From Chromobotia macracanthus (lineage: Eukaryota > Chordata > Actinopteri > Cypriniformes > Botiidae), in assembly GCA_036877525.1 (NCBI GenBank), contig JAZGTH010000019.1:6959501-7023500 (forward strand): a stretch of DNA of 64,000 bases, written 5' to 3'. The stretch's first letter is position 1. The number at the start of each line of letters is the position of its first letter. Both the position numbers and the translations under genes were made by a program. Shown in pieces: positions 51,001-60,400 of this stretch. The notes under the pieces were generated by a model. The model was not told the DNA's origin, searched no databases, and worked only from the letters and a program-made list of their open reading frames with translations.

Positions 51001-53674
51001 TAGCAGCACAGTTAGGCCATGTAATGAGCCGAGGATTGTGCATTTCAAATTTTTATATCAAATTTTGAAATTTCAGATTTCATATTGCAGTTTCAATTAA
51101 ACTTAAAGTTTAGTATTAAACTTTTTAGACTTTGAACTTCAAATTTCTCTTTCTGTTCTGCAGCCCCGGTAGCAACAGCATCAGGCCCGAATTTCTCTCT
51201 TGCGGATCTGGAAAGTCCTGGTTATTACAACATCAACCAAGTAGCACTCGGCAGGCGCTCACTCACCTCTCCTCCATCTACGAGGTAAACACACACACAC
51301 ACATCTTACTTCCATCCTCTGTTTGTTTCAGTCTCTCATCAGTGGAATTCTGATCTGCCTTGTTCTTCATTTGTATTTCCTCCTCTCTCCTCTTTTTTCA
51401 TCTGTCTCTGTTAATCTCTGGTGCTGTAGGTCTGAGGTGGAGCTGTACGCCAGTCTTCCTCGGAGGTCTGTCACACACTTCTGGTCTCTGTTCTTCTCTC
51501 TGTGTTCTTCTCTGTCTTTCTGCAGCAGGGTTTCACAGGGATGTTGATTAACCCCTCTCTCCCCCCCCTCTGTAGCTCTAATAAGCGTAAGTCTATAGAT
51601 GACAGTGAGATGGAGAGTCCTGTTGATGATGTCTTCTACTCCAGTCGTTCTCCAGCCGGCACCAGTTCTCAGTCCAGTGGCTGGCCTAATGATGTTGATG
51701 CAGGTGAGTATCACACACACACACACACACACATTCACTCCTGTTCCAAAGAAATGGTGCTGCTGTCCAGTCCTGTTCTCTCTCAGAACTAACCGACATT
51801 TCCATGGTTAAATAAGTCGAACAATGACATAACTGACTATGTTACAACATAACAAGCTTCAATAAAATAGACACACTGTAACTGTAAAAAATGAAAACCT
51901 TTAACGTGATGTGGTGTCTGAATGTAAAGAACCGTTATCAGATCTAATGTCATGCAGTCTATGCTGTTAGACAAAACCAGTTCTTTATACTTAGTATCCA
52001 TATGTCTGACTTTATGTGGTGAGGACATTATCCCACCTGCAGCTTCTGATGTTAGCAGTTCTGGCTGTAGGTTTACACAATGTTTATTTCTGCCTTTTCT
52101 GATTAAAAAAACAATGAATGGATCAGTGCCATGTCATTGGAACAGGGGCAACTTTCTCTCTCTCTCATGTTAATAATTCCCTTCTTCAGTTGCAGTGCAG
52201 CACCATTTGACGAGTGTTCAGGAGAGGAAGATAAAACATGAGAATGATGGCGTGCAGTTTTCATACCATGGTTAGAACACACCCTATACACACTAACACT
52301 CATACACAAGCAGCGGGTGTAGACATGATGGTGGTGAAGTCATGAAGTATTTGGTGGAGATGAGCAGAACATTAGAGAGGAACTAGAGGGTCACAACGAC
52401 AGAGTGTTGATGCTCAGCTGGTGTGTTTGAGACTGGCAGGGCCGTCCGTACTGATGGGGCCCACCGGTGCAGGGGCCGCCATAACTGCGTGATTGATGTA
52501 GAAACGGGTAGAGTTTATTTCATGCGTTTTATGTCATACTAAAAAATGATCCGTTTATAAATCATACTCCATGTGATACAAGTAGCTTGAATTTTTCAAT
52601 TCATGGACCCTCTCCAGAAATATGGTTTGATCGTCTGCTCAGCGAGAGCTCACACAGCGCGTGAGTCAGGCTGTCAGAAAGAAACTAAAATCTGCTCAAC
52701 ATTAAAGAAACTTCAATGACAGCAGAATCAAAGCCAAGTACTGCTCACCATCTAACAAATCATATTAACAGTAACAGACAAATAAAGTTTGCATACAGGC
52801 CAATACAGCAACTTAAACTTCCAAAATTCTTTATTACTTAGAAAAAGATTTGTTAATCATGTACCCTCCAAAACTTGATTTTTGCTATAATGGACAAATA
52901 TTATGTTCTGTATCAGAACCTCATCTTTATATATGTCAAAATTAGGTTTGAATGCAACACGCTAAACATGCCAAATTAAAAAAAGCATTGCAGAACATTA
53001 TTATGATCTTTACTACAACCATATGAGTCAAAAGTTACAGGAAATTATATAAGAATATGAGATCACATTTTAAATGAGCAGATGAAAGCTGAAAGACAAT
53101 AATAATGTGGATAAAAATGTAAAATATAAATAAACAGAGATGAGAGAAATTCAGTTTTGTAATTGTGGGATTGGAAAACGACTAGACAGAATTTAAACTG
53201 TGGTCGCCCACACGTGAGCTCAACTATGCAACATAATAGAGCACGATCACTGTTTTTTTGTCTCTATATAAATAATTACTTTAAAGAGGCCCAAAATTCC
53301 TAGCTATGGCCCTGGATGGAGGACCTGAGCGACACACACAACCTCGTAGAAACAAACACTGAGAAAATGCACAACACACAGGTGCACCTCCTGTCGATGT
53401 ATTTAACACACACACCACACACACTCAATCTGTGTTCTAGTCCCAGATGGTTCTTCTGTGCATCTACAGTAGTGCGAGACATCTGCTCTGTGTTTGTGTG
53501 TGAATGTCATAATCACAAAACAATTCTCTGCCTTCCAAACCAAAAAGGTTTTTGAGAGGACATTTTAAAGGAGGCCGTTCTCTACACTTTTGTAGCATTT
53601 TGTCTCCCCGAGAGGTGCTTATAATGCTAATGAAGGATTCTTGCTTCAAAAATGCAATGTAGTTTGACATGGCC

Positions 53675-53717
<43 letters not shown>

Positions 53718-54442
53718 CTCTTACACTGTGTCCTAATCAGGCATGATGCCACAATTTCCAAAATCTAAATTTCCAGTTCAAAATGTGTCCATCTACACTG
53801 TGAAAGCAAGTGCAAATGATGGAGCATTTTCACAGAACACTTGTATTTGTTAACATACTGTTGGTTTGAGCAGGATTTTGGACCAATGGGATTTTACTGT
53901 GGGCGGGGCTAGCCAGTGGGACCCTACAGAACCTAAATGATCAACAAAATGTCCCATCACTCGCTTGTCCCAGTCACTGGTTGTTTAGACACAAAGCTCA
54001 GATTAACATAGAAGGGTTAGCCTAGCTTCTCATTTTACCATGTTGATCACGCAGTTTATTTACAGTCAATTGCACATTGTATTTGCTGTAACTTTAAAAC
54101 TTTTATATGTAAATATTTCTGTTTGTGGTCAGCTAGCCCCTTAACATGTTATTTAACGTCTGATAAAGATGTACATGCTCATTTGATCTAATATTTCATT
54201 TTAATGCAGTGATACGGTGACAGTGTGTTGCGTGCATGTGTGGTCGTACAAATTTTGAATAAATATACATATATAGACTTAACACTTTCACACTTATTTA
54301 AACACTCCCACACACACGGGTGTTCTCTCTGGCACACACACACACACATGCGAGACCAACTAGACTGAAAAAGGGGAATTAAGCTGAAATAGGATTTAAT
54401 GCTTTGTAACGTAGAGTTGAAAAATAACATCAAATTGAAGTT

Positions 54443-54478
<36 letters not shown>

Positions 54479-57400
54479 TGTGTATGAGTAATACTAAGCA
54501 GTGTGTGCCAGGGACTGTATTTGTGTGTTTTCTTTGGTTATCTGCCAGTTATGAGCCATTCTGCTCTGTTATCACTTTCTCCTGCAATTTATCACCTTTT
54601 CATATTATTTTCATCTTTCTCTCTTTCATCTTTCTAGTGACAAATTGAACCAGTTGAGGTGTTGCTAATTTAACATAGTTATAGAACATTTACAGAAGAC
54701 TAGGACTAGGGCCGGGAGGTACGGCCATATACCACACAACCGCTCCGCTGTTTTGCATTGCTGGGAGATCAAAAATGTAGCCTAGAAGTCAACACGGCTC
54801 ACTCGCTGATAACAAGTCGACCTGAGTTAATAGGTCATAAATCGGTTCCTTATCATCTGACAGCAGTCAGGTATGGAGCAGTGAGCTGTGAGTGGAGCGT
54901 AGACCAGCGTCAGATCGGTGTGTGCTGTGCCCTGCTGCTGCTGCTCTTGCTGTTGTGTTGACGTTTGGTTTCTGGCAGGGTTGTCCTCTCCTGGGTCTCT
55001 AAAGAAGCCAGCGGGGAAATTCGATTTCAGCGCCCTGTCCGCACAGACGAGGTCCCCCCGAATGGCCTTCACACACCACCCGCTGCCCATGCTGGCAGGC
55101 GTGAGACCAGGTGAGACAATCACACCCCAGCAGAAAGGGAGATGGCAAGATGGGGGAAAGGAGGGATTTTCCAGTAGAGGGATGTGATGTCATTGCAGTG
55201 TAGGCTTATGATTGGTCCAGAAGCCCTGTTCTTGTTCCACACTAGTCCAAAATTGCCTTTGATGGCATCTGATTGGCTGTTGATGGAGGCCTCTGATTAG
55301 CTGGGCAGAGAGACGGAGAGAGTTCAAAAGCACCAGACACTAGCTTCGATACTGAAGATCGTGAGGGACCCCATTCATCCACATCCCCTCTGGTCTCTTT
55401 CTTTTTGTCTCATTTCATAATTTCATCCACATTTTTATCCTTTCAGTGTGTTTAGTGGAAGTTTCTGTACATTTCCCCATCTGACCGTCACAAATGTTTA
55501 TTTATTACGTGTATTATTGTTTCAGGAGATTTAATCACAAGCGGTCTTTTGTTGTCCGGACACACAATTATTTACACTACAAATGCAATGTGGTCACATG
55601 ACTCGTTTTGGGCCTCATTTATACCTGTATTTAGCTATGTATGCTTGTGGTCGGATAGTCGAGAAGGATGTTAAGAATCAGTGCTTGTGAAACAGGGAAC
55701 AGTAATATAATAAAATATGACAATGTTCAATAAACAGATACATTTATTATAAATAATTATCAGAACAAACAGTTCTACTGGCATATAGTATAGTTAATTA
55801 TCTTGTAGGCTGGTTGCGGTTGCCAAGCAACATAACAACTTGGCACATTAATGGAAAGAATGGTCCCAGTTGTGCATTTTTCAGCATTTTTACAACAGCC
55901 TTGAATGCATCTCGTCCAATCAGAATTGAGAATCACAGCTATTCATTTTCCAATACATCTGAAAATACTAGTTTTATTGTTCTGTTCACGTCCGTTCCCA
56001 GGACACCTGTCCTGCAGCTCTTTGTGATTAGGGCGCTCGTGTAACGTAAACAACTGCAAAACAGTTTGCAGAATGTTCATCCAGCTGTCAGAGAGCTGAA
56101 GTTCTTGAGTCACTGCAAATTAAGACTCCCTCGTGAATCACTGAAGATTATTTGCGGTTGAAGATGAAGAGAGAAAGAGAGAAGCAGGGGCTCACAAACG
56201 GTAGAAGCCATGAGGGAATGTTTAGAAAGCTTCCCAATGTGGAACAGATGCGTGACCAAGAGAATCTTATAAAAACTGCGAGCGGCTCTCTCCATTTTTA
56301 AAATTAGTCAGCGAGCATGTTGCTTGTTTCAGACATGCTGTCATTCAGATTGGCACAGGACAAAATGTGATGGGGAGAGGAGTGTGTGTGTGTGTGGGAT
56401 GATGGGGGTGCTCTTATCGGACTCCTCTTGGCAGCCGCATTCGGAGCAGTTTTAAACGGCATAAAAATCCCGTCAGAAAAATCACGATATTCATAGACAT
56501 TAAGACTGCGGTCTCACAGGCCGCTCAAAACGTCTCCATTCTTACCCAAAAGGGAGCGATTCAAAGTTCCCATCCGTGTTCCCAACCTTCCTCGATGTCC
56601 CAGATGTTTAATCCCATCCGATGGCCTTGGGAAAAGCTCAGAATCGCTATCCGTTCAGGTCCGGCTGCAGCCGACGAGCCCTAATCAAGTAAAGGTCAGC
56701 GAGACAGAGAGAGACGGCTTTAAATGGATTATACGTGCATGTGATTATGGAAGTTTTTCTGCGGCAGACGCTTCTGGTTATAATGTTTATGTAGAGCTGT
56801 GGAAAAAGCAAGGTTTAGGTTAGGCCCGGGAAGAGGGAAGAATGTGTGCGCGTGAGAAAGACGAGGGTTTCGCTGCCGTTTCTAATGCGTTTGTATGAGT
56901 TATGGATGGATGTTGGCCGCTGTTGTGAAAGAGATACTGTGCTTTGCTTTTGTGAGTGATGAATAACTCTAGTGAAGATGGAGAAGATACCAGTTTTGTG
57001 TGTGTGTGTGAGAGGGAGAGAGAGAGAGAGAGATGGTTGTTACGAGTGCATTTGCATGTATGTATGTGTGTGTGTTTGTTGGCACCCCGTAGCGCCTGGC
57101 TCCTGCCCAGTACCTAATGAGATTAAGAAGGACCAAAAAAGCAGGAGAGGAGAAAAACAGGGAGTTCGAGATGAAAACGTAGGGACAGGATGAGATGGAT
57201 AGAGAGACAGAGAGAGCATGAAAGAAAAGCTAAAATGCTGTTTAAAAGAATAGTTCACTCAGAAATGAAAATGCTGTCATCGTTTACTCTCTCTGTTTCC
57301 CATACAATGAAAGTGGATGAGAACCAGGGTTGTCAGGGTTGTTGTTGAAATGAAAGGAAGGCGCCATATGGTCTGTGGACTGGGAAAAGAACTGCATAAA

Positions 57401-60400
57401 CATTATTACAGAAACTCAGGCCGACATGAGGGTGATTATAAGATGACAGTATAGAACTGTATTATAAGAGGGAGGAGTATTTAGCTTTATGTCCACACAC
57501 AGAAAACAACATCATTAAACAAATGACACAATACATTTTGTATTTCATACATCCCTCACTTCCTATGTCTCTCTCTCTTTCTCAGGAAGTCCTCGTGCCT
57601 CAGCCTCTGCCCTTCATTTTCCTGCCCCCTCCATCATCCAGCAGTCCAGTCCATATTTTACCCATCCCACCATCCGCTACCACCATCATCAGGATCCGCT
57701 CAAAGAGTTCGTCCAGTTCGTCTGTGCTGACGGCTCGGGCCAGCCGGGGGCACAGGTAACACACACACACACAGACACACCATCGTCAAGATTCACACAA
57801 CAGCAGTCCATAAGACACGCACACAGGCGTCACAGCTAAATGTCCTCTCTGTTTCTCCTCTCTGATCTCTCTAACTCCCCATGATCTAACACGACAGTCT
57901 TTGTTTTCTTGTTTTGAGTTGGGTTTCATCTCCTCATTCTTTCTAAAGGGTCATGAAACACTCAAACACGTTTTTCGAGATGTTAGCAGATATGTTTGTT
58001 TTGCGCATGATAGGAGACAATGACATACGTTGTTTTATTCCAAAGAGGAAGTGGTAAATAGTGGGTTTTCTAGTCAACATTAAGTTTACATCATGCAGAT
58101 ATGATCTAGATGCGTTAGAGTAAAACTAATGTTAATATATATACATTAGTGTATTTATGTCAACTGTATCTGTAGATGCTATTTATGAAAGGGGCATTTT
58201 CATTTTTAACATGAAGCTACCAAGAGTCCTGAAGTTACCAAGTCAAAATGATTATTTCCAAATAACTGGGTGGGGCACATATATTTAAAAATAAAAAACA
58301 TTTAAGTAAAATTTTAAATTGAAATCTGTAATTGTTACACTCTTTCCTGTATGCATTTGTGGGCTGTCTTGTAAGAGTATTATTGTGAGGTAAGGGTTAT
58401 ATAGCTATAATCTTAAATAGTACATAACTGGTGAAATGTAACTGACTGGAGCACATACAGTTTCTGCAGCGGCTTTCCACACCAGTTTTATTCATTTATT
58501 TATCATCACAGATTACACCTAATAACAATAATATGGGGTAGTTTCATGACACTTTAATACTCCAGTGTGTGCGTTTAATTGGAGTGTCTGTGTGTGCTTG
58601 TAACATTTCAATCTCCTGCCTTGTGATTGTGTTTGTGCACGCCTTCACATTCTGTATGTGTGTGCGTGTGCCTCCTCCACCTCCTCATCATCTGTGTGTG
58701 TGTGTGTTGTGTGTATCTACAGCCGAACGGGAGCGGTCAGAACAAACTGCCCAGCTCCTTCTTACTGCCACCTCCTCCGGTAGCACGGCCGGTACCGATG
58801 CCCCTCCCCCTACCAGAGCACAAACCCAGCCACACACACCCTGAGGGCGGAGTCGGCTCCCCGGCCTCGCCGTGTAAGTGTCTCGAGCACCAGACCCACC
58901 AGAGCCCTCGAAACCGCCCACACCCGCTGAAAATAACCCATCCACACAGGCCCCGACTTTTCTCTTAGCAAAGAAAACCCAGTTTTACTATTAGGCCAAA
59001 AACATCTCTACGCAAGTACTTGAAAACCGATGCCTCTATCTTCGTAATCTCAAACTTTACAAAGTGTGTCAGAGTGCACATAACTGTGTTATCCTTGTAG
59101 CAACAAGAAAGCACTGTGGCATTAACTGGAATTAGACTGAACTGTCGTCTTCAGGGGTCATTTTTCACTTCGGTTTTGCAGTAAATCCTAAAAATAAAAT
59201 AAAGTTAAACTGTTGACGAGTTTACACAAGCTTCCTAAAAATAACATATCCGGATTATTGAGTAAGACATTTTAAATGACCCTTGAGTATTGAGGTTCAC
59301 TTCTGCTGCAGTAACAAGAGATGCAGCCGTTAAATGTGTACAGAAGTGCAGCACGCTCTCAATGCGTTGGCAAAGCAGTGGCATTAACATCTGTGTACTT
59401 GCATAAAGTGTTTCTGGCCTGAGATGCCCTGATCTTTTTCACTCTTTTTCATCTGTTTAACTCTTTGTTTCTTCATTTTTCTCATTCTATCCCTCTTTCA
59501 TCCTCCTCTTTCATTTTATTTTCTGTTGTTTGTTTGATTGCAATCAGCAATCGAATGGGGATGGAGACGCATCGCCACCTCTCATTGGCTGTAACAAACA
59601 AAACAGCAGCCAATCACTCCTGTAGATCAGCCTGCCTCCTCATCTCTCTCACTTTTCATTTTTCTGTCCTCAATTCTTCTTTCAAGAGATCAAATTCAGG
59701 GCAGCTGGCATGGACTCCACAAAAACCAACAAACAAACAAAAAACCGCCCCACATTCAGCTCTAACGCATTTCCATTGACACGTCAAGCTAAATGCAGAA
59801 AGGAAATGTGTGTAGACATGCAGGTGAAGGTTTCTGTGATGTGTCTGGCAGTGTGTGAAACCGGGCGGTGCTGGGTTGTGGGTCTTTGCTTGGGATGTGT
59901 GTGTGTCGGGGATGATGGCAGCAGGGCTGGCGAGCTAAAGGAGGAGTCTGGTTGAGCAAACCTTTGATAAAAAGACCATCCCTCTCTTTTCCCTCTTCTC
60001 ACAAATGAGTGTTCTTTTTCTTCCTGTTTCCTCATTCATTCGTGTTTATGGAATGGTGTATCAGTCTCGACCTGTTCATTTTATTGCCTTCCATCATTCA
60101 GTGCTTTTACACACGGCTGCTTTATCATGTGGTCTCACTCACACACACTCACACATTCACTTGTAAACACAACTGGTCACACACACTCTTCACTGCTCTC
60201 ATGGAGTCCTCTGTATGCAACTGCCCTGAATTTGACATTTCACATTTTTGGTGCAAACAAACATCTTCAATTTTTACGTTTGAATTATCTCCCTCCCGAA
60301 CCCCATGAGTTTAATTTACAGTACAATAAATTTCTTCATCTACAGACTTATGATTATTATTATCATTATTATTAATATAATCTTCATATATTATTTCCCA

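Noticed and set aside
51490..51541. Upstream acceptor TTTCTGCAG near 51516-51525 before exon 6
   Set aside because: Strong-looking acceptor, but reading from it in the exon 5 phase meets TGA within eight codons, so it is a decoy or a poison site, not the coding exon border.
54700..54978. Possible TE start at CTAGGACTAGGGCCGGGAGG in intron 6
   Set aside because: Resembles some hAT-type starts, but no matching inverted end was found before exon 7.
59465..59779. 104-codon open frame across the candidate alternative exon
   Set aside because: Its frame is not the one reached by splicing from exon 8 or exon 9 at the 59548 acceptor, and its start lies in the pyrimidine tract.
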